A stretch of 64,000 bases of DNA from Bacillota bacterium (GCA_023393095.1 JAEWMT010000135.1:44432-108431), one strand, 5' to 3'. Shown: positions 34,692-43,658, counted from the first letter of the stretch. Translations and numbers: made by a program. Notes: generated from the sequence alone by a model not told the origin.

Positions 34692-35384
34692 ATGGGTATA
34701 ATAAAATATATAAAAGAGGAAATGCATATTATAAAAGAACGGGATCCGGCAATTAAAACATCCTGGGAGGTATTTCTCTATCCAAGCTTTAAAGCAATCA
34801 TCCGTTATCGTATTGCTCATCGTCTGTATATAAAGAAGCATTATTTTCTTGCAAGATGGTATTCACAGCGGACAGTTAGAAAGACCGGGATTGAGATACA
34901 TCCAGGTGCTACCATCGGTAAAGGTTTATTTATCGATCATGGTCATGGAGTGGTAATTGGTGAGACAGCAATTATCGGAGATAATGTAACACTATATCAG
35001 GGAGTTACACTTGGAGGAACCGGAAAAGAACAGGGTAAGCGTCATCCAACCGTGGGAAATAATGTTATGATTAGTGCGGGTGCTAAGGTATTAGGATCAT
35101 TTACGATTGGAGAGAATTCCAAGATTGGAGCAGGCTCCGTGGTGCTCTCGGAGGTTCCGCCAAACTCTACGGTAGTCGGTGTGCCAGGAAGAGTTGTAAA
35201 AATGAATAATATAAAAATACCGAGTGAGGATCTTGATCAGGTACATTTTCCGGATCCGTTACAAAAGGATCTTGTTTGCCTTCAGAATGAAAATATCTGC
35301 CTGAGACATGAATTAAAATATGTATACGATAAGCTTGACCGGTTAGAAGCAGATCTTAATAAGAATAAAGAAGAATTAAAATAA
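34692..35384 (+). CDS. cysE: Serine O-acetyltransferase
   Basis: 230 aa. Acetylates serine to O-acetylserine, the precursor of cysteine. Left-handed beta-helix hexapeptide repeats run from about residue 65 to 160 (IHPGATIGKGLFIDHGHGVV; LYQGVTLGGTGK; MISAGAKVLGSFTIGENSKI). The catalytic His sits in FIDHGHG. A C-terminal coiled segment follows. This is the short epsC-like form that lacks the long N-terminal domain of enteric CysE. AAAAAGGGG lies before the ATG. T-box control of cysE plus cysS links cysteine synthesis to charging of tRNA-Cys. Confidence 0.95.
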   Translation: MGIIKYIKEEMHIIKERDPAIKTSWEVFLYPSFKAIIRYRIAHRLYIKKHYFLARWYSQRTVRKTGIEIHPGATIGKGLFIDHGHGVVIGETAIIGDNVTLYQGVTLGGTGKEQGKRHPTVGNNVMISAGAKVLGSFTIGENSKIGAGSVVLSEVPPNSTVVGVPGRVVKMNNIKIPSEDLDQVHFPDPLQKDLVCLQNENICLRHELKYVYDKLDRLEADLNKNKEELK

Positions 35385-35459
35385 TATATAATAACTAGGT
35401 AATTGCAAAACGATATCTAGAATTTATGAGTTTCATAATTAACTGAAATATATAATAAC
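35383..35459. mobile_element. Family A short element with 13-bp target duplication
   Basis: A 51-base element with ends AGGTAATTGCAAAAC and GAGTTTCATAATTAACT is bounded by AATATATAATAAC at 35383-35395 and 35447-35459. It lies between cysE and cysS and reaches to within a few bases of the cysS ribosome binding site. Confidence 0.75.
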
Positions 35460-35475
35460 AGCCGGAGGAAATGAG

Positions 35476-36879
35476 ATGAGAATTTATAATACGTTAACAC
35501 AGAAAAAAGAGGAATTTATTCCATTGGAGGAAGGCAAGGTCAGGATGTATGTCTGCGGGCCTACGGTATATAACTATATTCATATTGGTAATGCCAGACC
35601 GGCAATTCTTTTTGACACCTTTCGAAGATATCTCGAATATCGTGGTTATAATGTAAACTATGTCTCAAACTTTACTGATGTTGATGATAAAATTATTAAA
35701 AAAGCTAATGAAGAAGGGGTCAGTGCAGCGCAAATATCAGAACGCTATATTGAAGAATATAGAAAAGATATGGAAGCTTTGAACATTAAGGAAGCTACCC
35801 ATCATCCGAAGGCCACCGAGGAAATTGACGGAATGGTTGATATGATAGAGACTTTAATAAAGAATGGTCATGCTTATGAGAAAAACGGTACTGTCTATTA
35901 TAAAACCAGAAGCTTTCAGGAATATGGCAAATTATCAAAGAAAAAGATTGATGATCTGGAAGCAGGTATCCGTATTGCAGTAAGCGATGAAAAAGAAGAT
36001 CCGATGGATTTTGTACTATGGAAGCCAAAGAAGGAAGGGGAACCCTATTGGAACTCACCTTGGAGCGAGGGGCGTCCCGGCTGGCATATTGAATGTTCGG
36101 TGATGAGTAAAAAATATCTGGGTGATCAGATTGATATACATGCAGGTGGTGAAGATTTAGTATTCCCGCATCATGAAAATGAAATTGCTCAGAGTGAAGC
36201 AGCGAACGGAAAAGAATTTGCAAGATACTGGATGCATAATGCATTTATTAATATTGATAATAAGAAAATGTCGAAATCAGAGGGTAATTTCTTTACGGTA
36301 CGTGAGATATGTGAACAGTATGATCCTCAAGTGGTTCGTTTCTTCATGTTGAATTCCCATTACCGCAGTCCATTGAATTTTAGTAAGGAGTTGATGGAAT
36401 CGGCAAAGAATTCCCTGACAAGAATTCTTACCGCAATTGGACAATTGGAGCATTTATTAAATAGTGGTACCTTAAGCAGAGAATATATTACCTCGGATGA
36501 ACAGCTTATTGTTACGGAAGGGGAGGCTCTAAATAAGAAGTTTCTTGATGCGATGGATGATGATTTTAATACGGCGGATGCAATTGCAGCAATTTTTGAA
36601 CTTGTTAAGCTCTCCAACATAAGCTGCTGTGGAGATAACAGTATTGAATTCGTTAAGTTGTTCCACGAAAGACTGGTAAACCTTTGTGAGATTCTTGGAA
36701 TTAAGACAACCAAAGAAGAAGAACTATTGGATTCTGATATAGAAAAGCTGATTGAGGATAGACAGAATGCAAGAAAGAATAAGGATTTTACAAAAGCAGA
36801 TGAAATAAGAAATCTTCTATTGGAGAAGGGTATTGTTTTAGAAGATACCAGAGAGGGTGTTAGATGGAAGAGGAATTAG
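35476..36879 (+). CDS. cysS: Cysteinyl-tRNA synthetase
   Basis: 467 aa. Class I synthetase that charges tRNA-Cys. Visible are Cys28 (a zinc ligand), the HIGH-like HIGN at 36-39, zinc-site residues in WHIECSVMS and HHENE, and KMSKS at 264-268. The C-terminal anticodon-binding helices end in RWKRN. GCCGGAGGAAATGAG precedes the ATG. It is probably transcribed from the T-box leader with cysE, and it overlaps mrnC by 16 bases. Confidence 0.97.
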   Translation: MRIYNTLTQKKEEFIPLEEGKVRMYVCGPTVYNYIHIGNARPAILFDTFRRYLEYRGYNVNYVSNFTDVDDKIIKKANEEGVSAAQISERYIEEYRKDMEALNIKEATHHPKATEEIDGMVDMIETLIKNGHAYEKNGTVYYKTRSFQEYGKLSKKKIDDLEAGIRIAVSDEKEDPMDFVLWKPKKEGEPYWNSPWSEGRPGWHIECSVMSKKYLGDQIDIHAGGEDLVFPHHENEIAQSEAANGKEFARYWMHNAFINIDNKKMSKSEGNFFTVREICEQYDPQVVRFFMLNSHYRSPLNFSKELMESAKNSLTRILTAIGQLEHLLNSGTLSREYITSDEQLIVTEGEALNKKFLDAMDDDFNTADAIAAIFELVKLSNISCCGDNSIEFVKLFHERLVNLCEILGIKTTKEEELLDSDIEKLIEDRQNARKNKDFTKADEIRNLLLEKGIVLEDTREGVRWKRN

Positions 36880-37313
36880 ATAAAAATACAGAAATTAGGG
36901 GCTTTGTGCAGTATATTAAGGACGCTCTTAACCTGCCAGAGACGGATATCAAAACCTATTCCCCTCTTACACTAGCATTTATCGGAGATTCCATCTTTGA
37001 TCTGATTATTCGTACCTCAGTAGTGGAAGGTGGAAATGCTCCAGTGAATAAGCTTCATAAGCGTGCCTCTAAACTTGTTCAAGCTTCCGCTCAGGCAGAT
37101 CTGTATCATCTAATCAAGGATCAGCTGACCGAGGAGGAGTTGGCAGTATTTAAACGTGGACGGAATGCGAAATCCTTTACCACGGCAAAAAATGCCGGAG
37201 TTGTAGAATACCGTACGGCAACCGGGCTGGAAGCATTGATGGGTTATTTATATCTAACTGACCGGATGGACCGGCTGATGGAACTGATAAAGCCACAGAT
37301 TGAAAGATTGTGA
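36864..37313 (+). CDS. mrnC: Mini-ribonuclease III
   Basis: 149 aa. A stand-alone RNase III catalytic domain without the double-strand RNA-binding domain. The Mini-III motif TPLTLAFIGDSIFDLIIRT-type segment (about 30-50) supplies the acidic catalytic residues, and a second lies at TGLEALMGYLYL near 130. It processes the ends of 23S rRNA precursors. The position directly after cysS, overlapping it, is the usual gene order in Firmicutes. The overlap implies translational coupling. Confidence 0.93.
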   Translation: MEEELDKNTEIRGFVQYIKDALNLPETDIKTYSPLTLAFIGDSIFDLIIRTSVVEGGNAPVNKLHKRASKLVQASAQADLYHLIKDQLTEEELAVFKRGRNAKSFTTAKNAGVVEYRTATGLEALMGYLYLTDRMDRLMELIKPQIERL

Positions 37314-37325
37314 TTTGGTAAATGA

Positions 37326-37407
37326 AGGCTGTGGGATTTTGTATCAGGTTATTTTGATGATTTATATCATGACTAACCGATACAAAATCCCACAGCCTAT
37401 TTTTTTT
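37326..37407 (+). terminator. Terminator of cysS-mrnC
   Basis: 20-bp perfect arms (37326-37345, beginning AGGCTGTGGG, and 37379-37398), then A and eight T. The 3' arm covers the stop codon of the 58-aa gene on the opposite strand. Confidence 0.85.
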
Positions 37408-37573
37408 CTGCTTTTAAATAAATCATACCACATTCTTTACACAAATACGCTTTGATCGGTACAGGATTCTTAATCAACTTATCTTTGTTTTCATCGGAGA
37501 AAAAATAGGTACGGTAACCGCCTCTGATAAGACCAAAATCAATATTAGATTTTTTACAATAAGGACATTCCAT
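37397..37573 (-). CDS. Small zinc-ribbon protein, 58 aa
   Basis: A short gene on the minus strand. The product has two CxxC knuckles, CPYC at residues 3-6 and CKEC at 45-48, separated by a beta-rich segment (GLIRGGYRTYFFSDENK). This is the layout of a single zinc ribbon. GAGGCG lies about 7 bases before the ATG. The role is unknown; a nucleic-acid-binding or nucleotide-associated role is possible. Its stop codon lies inside the bidirectional hairpin that ends mrnC. Coding is supported by the paired cysteines and the ribosome site, but the gene is short. Confidence 0.7.
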   Translation of the reverse strand: MECPYCKKSNIDFGLIRGGYRTYFFSDENKDKLIKNPVPIKAYLCKECGMIYLKAEKK

Positions 37574-37907
37574 TTTTACGCCTCGATCTATTAATTTAGC
37601 ACATAATAATATATTTTTTAGATGTAGGAAATATGTATCCTTGAAATAGTTTAATGGGGTTTAGCAAACAGGGGGGTAGCTTCGCAGCAAGTCTATATGT
37701 GCTGCAAGATCAAATGACGGGGCAAAGACGATTTCACCATCTTATAAAAAAGTAAAAAAATGAAACCCAATAAAAGTATAGAACGTCTAATTATTGAAGC
37801 AATTAAGTAAAATGTATTATTTAAGAACTACTTTTCATTCATGCACAGGAGTTTATTTAGGAGGAGATTATAATGTAAACCGCATACTAGCGGTGAGGAG
37901 GGTAATT
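37574..37907 (+). other. Leader region before the DUF4349 gene
   Basis: No gene is evident. The stretch 37660-37740 is less AT-rich and contains a GCAGCA/TGCTGC stem, a GGGGGG run and GACGGGGCAAAGACG, so it may form a structured leader. It was compared from memory with c-di-GMP riboswitches and does not match. Confidence 0.3.
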
Positions 37908-39032
37908 ATGACGAGAAGAAAGTTGTTAGTTATGAAGAAAAGAAGGATAATAAGTTTTGTAGGTGTCTTATTGATTATGGTGATTATGGTCACTGCCTGC
38001 GCCAGTGCAAAAAAAGATAAGAGTACCGCATACTATGATACAACAGATACAGCTAAGGATTCCGGTACAGCGTCTACGAGTACAGAGTATGATGTTTCTG
38101 ATAAAGCACAAGATGACACTACAGATGTGGAAATGCAACCGACAAAAAATTCATCAGGAGAGAGCGAGGCGGATGGAATTGGGAATTCATCCGCACTTAC
38201 ATCAAAGCAGTTACAGGCGTTAACACAGGAAAAGATTATAAAGAACTTTAATTTGGAGGTCGAAACCAAGGGTTTTGATACTCTGATTAAGAAAATCAAT
38301 GAAAAAATAAACAGTCTAGGAGGATATGTAGAAAGCTCCTCTATAGACGGTAATAGCTATTATGACGGTAATGTAACTAGGTCAGGTGAAATCGTAGCAA
38401 GAATTCCTAGTGCCAAGGCAGATGAATTTGTTAGCACAGTGGATGAGAGTGCGAATGTAATAAATAATGAAAGCTCGACCAAAAACGTAACCCCAGAATA
38501 CATAGATGCCCAGAGCAGAATAAAAACCTTAAAGATTGAACAGGATCGCTTATTTGCTATTCTGGAAAAAACAGAGAAATTGGAGAGTATTATAACTCTG
38601 GAAAGCCGTTTGAGTGAGATCCGTTACGAGCTTCAAAACTATGAGAGTCAGTTAAGATCCTATGATAATAAGGTGGAATACAGTACGGTTAGATTGAGCA
38701 TCAAAGAGGTCGAAAGAATTAAACCAGTAGCAAAAAAGAAACCGACCTTTTCTGACCGAATTAGCGATGGATTTAGTAATACGATTTATAACATCAGCGA
38801 AGGCTTTAAGAATTTTCTTGTATGGCTAATTGTTAACCTTCCTTATCTTCTGATCTGGGGAGTTGTTATTTTAATCGCTGTAATTGTGATTCGAAAAATC
38901 ATAAAAAAGTATGATATAAACAAAGGTACTGCGGCGACCGTTTCTAGCAACAACCCGAATGATCATTCATCTAAGAGTATAGATTCGCAAGAGGTGGAAA
39001 ATCATATGACAGATAAAAAAGATACGGATTAA
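37908..39032 (+). CDS. DUF4349-family membrane lipoprotein
   Basis: 374 aa. A lipoprotein signal with a hydrophobic core and lipobox VTAC (Cys near residue 32) leads into a Ser/Thr/Asp-rich linker. A DUF4349 domain follows (about 130-310), with a coiled segment (DAQSRIKTLKIEQDRLFAIL), and then one transmembrane helix near 325-345 with a charged cytoplasmic tail. The family function is unknown. GAGGAGG precedes the ATG at 37908; the longer frame from a TTG at 37794 lacks a site. Transcribed alone, with its own terminator. Confidence 0.85.
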   Translation: MTRRKLLVMKKRRIISFVGVLLIMVIMVTACASAKKDKSTAYYDTTDTAKDSGTASTSTEYDVSDKAQDDTTDVEMQPTKNSSGESEADGIGNSSALTSKQLQALTQEKIIKNFNLEVETKGFDTLIKKINEKINSLGGYVESSSIDGNSYYDGNVTRSGEIVARIPSAKADEFVSTVDESANVINNESSTKNVTPEYIDAQSRIKTLKIEQDRLFAILEKTEKLESIITLESRLSEIRYELQNYESQLRSYDNKVEYSTVRLSIKEVERIKPVAKKKPTFSDRISDGFSNTIYNISEGFKNFLVWLIVNLPYLLIWGVVILIAVIVIRKIIKKYDINKGTAATVSSNNPNDHSSKSIDSQEVENHMTDKKDTD

Positions 39033-39053
39033 TAGATAAGCTTAAAACAATAT

Positions 39054-39104
39054 GGGTTATGATATCGTATATTTTATTTTGATACGTTATCATAACCCTT
39101 TTGT
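39054..39104 (+). terminator. Terminator of the DUF4349 gene
   Basis: GGGTTATGATATCGTAT pairs with ATACGTTATCATAACCC, with an internal mismatch, followed by TTTTGTTG. Confidence 0.8.
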
Positions 39105-39152
39105 TGATTAATGAGACTATTTCTTATTCTTTACAGTCTAGTTTGACTTTGC

Positions 39153-39385
39153 TATGATATAGTTAGAATTGGGGTGTCAAAAGTCAGATTTATGTAGTGA
39201 GATGAATATACGTGCATATATATTCATCTGGACTCGCCTTACCTTCAAGCGAAATTGACTTTATATAAAAGTTTTTATGCAACGGTCGCTTGAGCCGGTC
39301 TTCGCCATCTGATATATATACACGTATATTCATAAATCTAGTTAATTTCTGACTTTTGACACCCTCATCCTATATGATATAGTTA
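39153..39385. mobile_element. Family B nested element with 13-bp target duplication
   Basis: The inverted ends GGGTGTCAAAAGTCAGA (from 39172) and TCTGACTTTTGACACCC (to 39364) enclose the same outer arms as the 29.1 kb element, in opposite orientation. About 105 extra bases split the centre; they carry a CAAGCGA/TCGCTTG hairpin. The 13-bp direct repeat TATGATATAGTTA lies at 39153-39165 and 39373-39385. The right repeat ends one base before the dinB Shine-Dalgarno region. Confidence 0.75.
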
Positions 39386-39404
39386 AGTGGAGGTGATGAA
39401 CCGG

Positions 39405-40607
39405 ATGGATAAGGTGATTTTTCATGTAGATGTGAACTCGGCATTTTTAAGCTGGGAAGCGGTACACCGTCTTCAGAACGGAGATGCAACAGATTTAAGA
39501 GAACTTGCATCAGCTGTTGCCGGAGATAAGAATAAGCGGCATGGAGTCATACTGGCTAAATCAACTCTTGCCAAGCAATGCGGAGTGAAAACGGGGGAAC
39601 CGCTTGTGGATGCCTTAAAGAAATGTCCGAATCTTATTTTGGTTCAACCACACCATCGGATGTATGAGGATTATTCAAAAGCTTTTATTGATATTTTAAA
39701 TAAATTTTCTCCCTGCGTAGAGCAATGCTCAATTGACGAAGCCTACTGTGATATGACTGGAATGTCAACCTTATTTGGCCCACCGGTGGAAGCAGCTTAT
39801 AAGCTGAAGGACAGAGTGAAGAACGAGCTTGGATTTACAGTTAATATTGGTATTTCCACGAATAAGCTGCTCGCAAAGATGGCTTCTGATTTTCAGAAAC
39901 CGGACAGAGTCCATACTCTTTATCCGGAAGAAATAAAGGATAAGATGTGGATACTTCCGGTTGGGGAATTATTTTTTGTGGGTAAATCTACTGCAAAAAA
40001 GCTTAATGAACTTGGTATCTATACAATAGGAGATCTTGCTAGGATGGACGTTGGAATATTAAAATCCCATTTGAAAAAGCATGGGGAAGTGATTCACAGC
40101 TTTGCCAATGGGATGGATGCCTCCATAATATCCCCTGAGGATGTTAAGAATAAAGGTTATGGAAATTCAACGACAATTTCCTTTGATGTCGAGGAAGAAA
40201 CAACAGCAAAAATGATTTTACTTACTTTGGCAGAGACAGTTGCGGCTAGGCTTCGCCGGGATGATATGATGGCAAATGTAGTTTCCGTAAGTATTGTAGA
40301 TTCAGACTTTAAACACAGTTCACACCAAATGACTCTACTTAGTCCTACCCATAATACAGATGCCATTCACGGAGTAGCCTGTTTGCTGTTTGATGAATTG
40401 TGGGATGGTACACCGATAAGGAACCTAGGAATACAGACTAGCAAGTTAGTATCCGATACGGCAGAACGCCAGATGAATTTATTCGGTTTTGAAATAGATG
40501 AAAAAAAGGAAAAGTTGGATCATGCGATTGACAAAATCCGAGACCGATATGGAAATACGGCAATCCAGAGAGCAAGCCTTATTGAGTCAAAATCGGATAA
40601 GAAATAG
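39405..40607 (+). CDS. Y-family DNA polymerase (Pol IV, DinB-like)
   Basis: 400 aa. Error-prone translesion polymerase. The palm motif HVDVNSAFLSWEA (Asp9) and the catalytic SIDEAYCDM (Asp and Glu near 115-116) are intact. The ISTNKLLAKMASDFQKP and helix-hairpin-helix regions follow. A little-finger domain leads to a C-terminal clamp-binding motif, RQMNLFGF. The frame opens at GTG 39387, but GGAGGTGA sits 8 bases before the ATG at 39405. Whether it is SOS-induced is unclear: no LexA box was recognised, and the upstream region is a mobile element. Confidence 0.93.
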   Translation: MDKVIFHVDVNSAFLSWEAVHRLQNGDATDLRELASAVAGDKNKRHGVILAKSTLAKQCGVKTGEPLVDALKKCPNLILVQPHHRMYEDYSKAFIDILNKFSPCVEQCSIDEAYCDMTGMSTLFGPPVEAAYKLKDRVKNELGFTVNIGISTNKLLAKMASDFQKPDRVHTLYPEEIKDKMWILPVGELFFVGKSTAKKLNELGIYTIGDLARMDVGILKSHLKKHGEVIHSFANGMDASIISPEDVKNKGYGNSTTISFDVEEETTAKMILLTLAETVAARLRRDDMMANVVSVSIVDSDFKHSSHQMTLLSPTHNTDAIHGVACLLFDELWDGTPIRNLGIQTSKLVSDTAERQMNLFGFEIDEKKEKLDHAIDKIRDRYGNTAIQRASLIESKSDKK

Positions 40608-40729
40608 TAGATTTATATTGCCAATAGAAATAGATAAATCGTAGGTTTTATGCTTGATACCGTCGAATATTTGTGTTCATTTTAGATTGTAAGTGATGGT
40701 AAAATATGTTAATCTATTTGTAATGTGAG

Positions 40730-40764
40730 AAGCTGATTAAGCTGTACAGGCTATCAGCTTTTTA
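40730..40764 (+). terminator. Terminator of the polymerase gene
   Basis: AAGCTGAT pairs with ATCAGCTT and is followed by TTT and an AT-rich tail. Confidence 0.75.
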
Positions 40765-40898
40765 TTATGATTACTATGTATAATTAGTAGATGGTGTGTG
40801 CTTATTAAAAATATAATTCACACTCGGAAGTTCCTACAAAAGTGCTTACTCCTTTTTTTTCGAGGTTTTGAGCTGCGGTGAAACAGTATGGAGGTAGT

Positions 40899-41291
40899 AT
40901 GAGAAGGCTGATACTGAATTTGTTAATCATACTAATGATAGCCATTCCGAATCATAAATTAGATAGTGTATCAGATTTTATAAGAACTGATGTAACGTCT
41001 GAACTAAGCTTAACACCTATGAAAGCTCTTGATTTGGCTAAAGTGTGTTATGCTGCTAATTTTGATAAAGTGTATGAAAAAAACTCCGATAAAAATTATT
41101 ACTATTATAAATTGGCTACAGCAGATTACTACCTTGTTTATGAAGGAGAAACAGGAAAAGAAAAGGATTATCTGATTCATCTCTATGAGTTTGTAATAGA
41201 TGATACGGATACAGGTGTCGGACATACCGTCACTTATGGTTGGTATATCGTAGATAGGAAGAGCGGATTTATAACAGAGCAAACTTATTAA
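40899..41291 (+). CDS. Hypothetical exported or membrane-anchored protein
   Basis: 130 aa, family not recognised. The N terminus (MRRLILNLLIILMIAIP) is a hydrophobic signal or anchor; the rest is a soluble mixed alpha/beta domain rich in Tyr and Asp with a YYLVYEGETG hairpin. GGAGG precedes the ATG at 40899, which was taken instead of the in-frame ATG at 40878. It is flanked by terminators on both sides and thus monocistronic. Function unknown. Confidence 0.7.
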   Translation: MRRLILNLLIILMIAIPNHKLDSVSDFIRTDVTSELSLTPMKALDLAKVCYAANFDKVYEKNSDKNYYYYKLATADYYLVYEGETGKEKDYLIHLYEFVIDDTDTGVGHTVTYGWYIVDRKSGFITEQTY

Positions 41292-41334
41292 AACTGGTTT
41301 GGTGGTCATAGGATGACCATCAAACCAGTTTTAT
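41290..41334 (+). terminator. Terminator of the hypothetical gene
   Basis: A perfect 20-bp stem beginning AAAACTGGTTTGGTGG, a 3-base loop, then TTTT; it overlaps the stop codon region. Confidence 0.9.
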
Positions 41335-41548
41335 GTAAATATAATTATTTATATTTTAAAAATTCTTCCGACTCTCAGTTAATTGATAAAAAGTATAAAA
41401 AAGCTTATAATATTTTTGCTATGAAATAATGAAGATAAAACATTTTCATTTATTCCGGTATAGATTTTAAGGTTATTATACATGATATGGAATAGCAAAT
41501 ATCAGGGGTAGGTGAATTGCCTTTTTCTTCAAAATATGCTAAAATTAA

Positions 41549-41576
41549 TTTGGGTGTCATGAGTGATATCCAAACC
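41549..41576. repeat. Small GGGTGTCAT hairpin, possible family B remnant
   Basis: TTTGGGTGTCAT pairs imperfectly with TGATATCCAAA. It shares the end motif of family B but lacks a second end. It lies upstream of deoD. Confidence 0.35.
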
Positions 41577-41627
41577 AAAAAAGATGGAATAAAACTATAG
41601 GAAAGCTTTTGTAAGGAGGAAAACAGA

Positions 41628-42335
41628 ATGAATATACCGACACCACATAATGAAGCAAAAACCGGCGATATTGCAAAGACTGTATTAATGCCCGGTGATC
41701 CGTTAAGAGCGAAGTTTATTGCAGAAACTTATCTCGAGGATGTGGTTTGTTTTAATAAAGTAAGAAATATGTTGGGCTTTACCGGCACATATAAGGGAAA
41801 AAAAGTTTCCGTTATGGGAGGTGGTATGGGAATGCCCTCCATCGGAATTTATTCCTATGAACTATTCAATTTTTATGAGGTGGATAACATCATCCGTATT
41901 GGATCAGCAGGAGGAATTGCTGAAAATATTAAACTTCGCGATATTGTTATTGGCATGGGCGCTTCCACCAATTCTAATTTTGCAGCTCAGTACAAGCTTC
42001 CCGGAACATTTGCACCGATTGCAGATTATGGCTTGCTTCGTAAGGCAGTGGAAACAGCGGACAAGTTAAATATTAAGACAGTTGTTGGAAATATACTTTC
42101 TTCTGATACTTTTTATGATGATAACAAAGATGCGAATTCCGACTGGCGCAAGATGAATATTCTTGCAGTTGAGATGGAAGCGGCAGCTCTATATATGAAC
42201 GCAGCAAGGGCAGGAAAGAAAGCACTCTGTATCCTGACAATATCCGATCATGTATTTACCGGAGAATCACTATCTGCTGAGGATAGACAATTAACCTTTA
42301 AAGAAATGATGGAGATTGCACTTGAAATAGCATAA
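41628..42335 (+). CDS. deoD: Purine-nucleoside phosphorylase DeoD
   Basis: 235 aa, the hexameric bacterial type. It phosphorolyses purine (deoxy)nucleosides to base and (deoxy)ribose 1-phosphate. The signature MGGGMGMPSIGIYSYEL near residue 65, the N-terminal MPGDPLRAK phosphate-binding turn and the C-terminal SDH of TISDHVFTGE (catalytic Asp) are present. AAGGAGG precedes the ATG. deoC and cdd follow, which makes this a nucleoside salvage cluster. Confidence 0.96.
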   Translation: MNIPTPHNEAKTGDIAKTVLMPGDPLRAKFIAETYLEDVVCFNKVRNMLGFTGTYKGKKVSVMGGGMGMPSIGIYSYELFNFYEVDNIIRIGSAGGIAENIKLRDIVIGMGASTNSNFAAQYKLPGTFAPIADYGLLRKAVETADKLNIKTVVGNILSSDTFYDDNKDANSDWRKMNILAVEMEAAALYMNAARAGKKALCILTISDHVFTGESLSAEDRQLTFKEMMEIALEIA

Positions 42336-42448
42336 GCTAGGCTCAATTATTATCTTCTCATGCACAATTATCATGATATGTGCCGCTGAGTAAGTCGGCG
42401 TGAGAGTTTGATATCCGGATTTAAAAAACATTGGAAAGGAATATGGTC

Positions 42449-43114
42449 ATGGATAATAAATTAATCTTTGAAAAAGTAGATCATACATTACTGACACAAA
42501 CGGCAACCTGGGAGGAAATCAAACAGATTTGTGATGATGCCATAAACTATGGTGTAGCATCTGTCTGCATTCCGCCTTCCTATGTGAAACAGGTAAAGGA
42601 TTATGTGAAAGACAAAATGAAAGTTTGTACCGTGATCGGCTTTCCAAACGGTTATAATACAACCGCTGTGAAAGTCTTTGAGACTAAGGATGCTATTGCA
42701 AACGGTGCGGATGAAATTGATATGGTTATTAATATTGGCTTATTAAAGGATAAGAAATACGAACTTATACTTGATGAGATCAAACAGCTGAAAGCAGCAT
42801 GCGGTAAGCTTATCCTTAAGGTTATTATAGAAACCTGCTTACTTACAGAGGATGAGAAGATTAAAATGTGTGAGCTTGTAACACAGGCAGGAGCTGATTT
42901 TATTAAGACCTCAACAGGCTTCTCAAAAGCAGGGGCTACTTTTGAAGATGTTGCCTTATTTGCTGCACATATAGGTAAAGACGTTCGAATTAAGGCAGCA
43001 GGCGGTATCTCATCCTTTGATGATGCAAAACGTTTTATAGAACTTGGTGCTTCAAGACTTGGAACAAGCAGAATAGTTAAGTTAGCTAAGAATGAGCAGG
43101 GTTCAGGTTACTAA
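42449..43114 (+). CDS. deoC: Deoxyribose-phosphate aldolase
   Basis: 221 aa. Class I aldolase that splits deoxyribose 5-phosphate into acetaldehyde and glyceraldehyde 3-phosphate. The TIM-barrel signature ETCLLTEDEK and the Schiff-base lysine in FIKTSTGFS (near 150) are intact, as is the RIKAAGGIS block. GGAAAGGA lies 8 bases before the ATG at 42449; an ATG at 42443 and a TTG at 42431 are less likely. It uses the product of DeoD after a phosphopentomutase step not encoded here. Confidence 0.95.
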   Translation: MDNKLIFEKVDHTLLTQTATWEEIKQICDDAINYGVASVCIPPSYVKQVKDYVKDKMKVCTVIGFPNGYNTTAVKVFETKDAIANGADEIDMVINIGLLKDKKYELILDEIKQLKAACGKLILKVIIETCLLTEDEKIKMCELVTQAGADFIKTSTGFSKAGATFEDVALFAAHIGKDVRIKAAGGISSFDDAKRFIELGASRLGTSRIVKLAKNEQGSGY

Positions 43115-43148
43115 TATTTTATAATGATATTACAGGGAGGTTTTGTTT

Positions 43149-43658
43149 ATGAATGAACAGGATAACAAACCACAGGTTAATGAACAAAGGAACAGCCTTG
43201 TACCTCGGGAAAGAGGGGAACTGATTTCAAAGGAGGGTATTGTAAGCCATTCTGTGGCAAAGAATCTGATCAGGGATGCCATGGAGGGAATGAAGAATGC
43301 TTATACTCCTTATTCTCATTTTACAGTGGGTGCAGCGCTTCTGACCAAGAAACAGAAGATTTATAAGGGCTGTAATATCGAGAATTCTGCATACGGACCA
43401 TCCAATTGTGCGGAGAGAACCGCATTCTTTAAAGCAATTAGTGAAGGAGAGCATGAATTTTCGGCAATCGCAATTGTTGGTGGGAAAAATGGACTGGTTA
43501 CGGATTTTTGTCCGCCCTGCGGTGTCTGCCGTCAGGTAATGCGGGAATTTGTTGATCCAAAGAATTTCCTTGTTATCCTGGCAAGATCGGAGGAGGATTA
43601 TCTGGTGTTTTTACTGGAGGAACTACTCCCACTCAGTTTTGGTCCGGAAAACCTATAG
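43149..43658 (+). CDS. cdd: Cytidine deaminase
   Basis: 169 aa. Deaminates cytidine and deoxycytidine to uridine forms. The catalytic NCAERTA (Cys and Glu) and the zinc pair in CPPCGVCRQ are present. The core starts near residue 33 (VAKNLIRDAMEGMKNAYTPYS). The preceding 30 residues are a polar extension not usual in the ~135-aa enzymes. GGGAGG precedes the ATG at 43149. It follows deoC by 34 bases in the same salvage cluster. Confidence 0.93.
   Translation: MNEQDNKPQVNEQRNSLVPRERGELISKEGIVSHSVAKNLIRDAMEGMKNAYTPYSHFTVGAALLTKKQKIYKGCNIENSAYGPSNCAERTAFFKAISEGEHEFSAIAIVGGKNGLVTDFCPPCGVCRQVMREFVDPKNFLVILARSEEDYLVFLLEELLPLSFGPENL

Noticed and set aside
37655..37745. c-di-GMP riboswitch before the DUF4349 gene
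   Set aside because: GGGGCAAAG looks partly similar, but the order of the other conserved class I segments does not fit.
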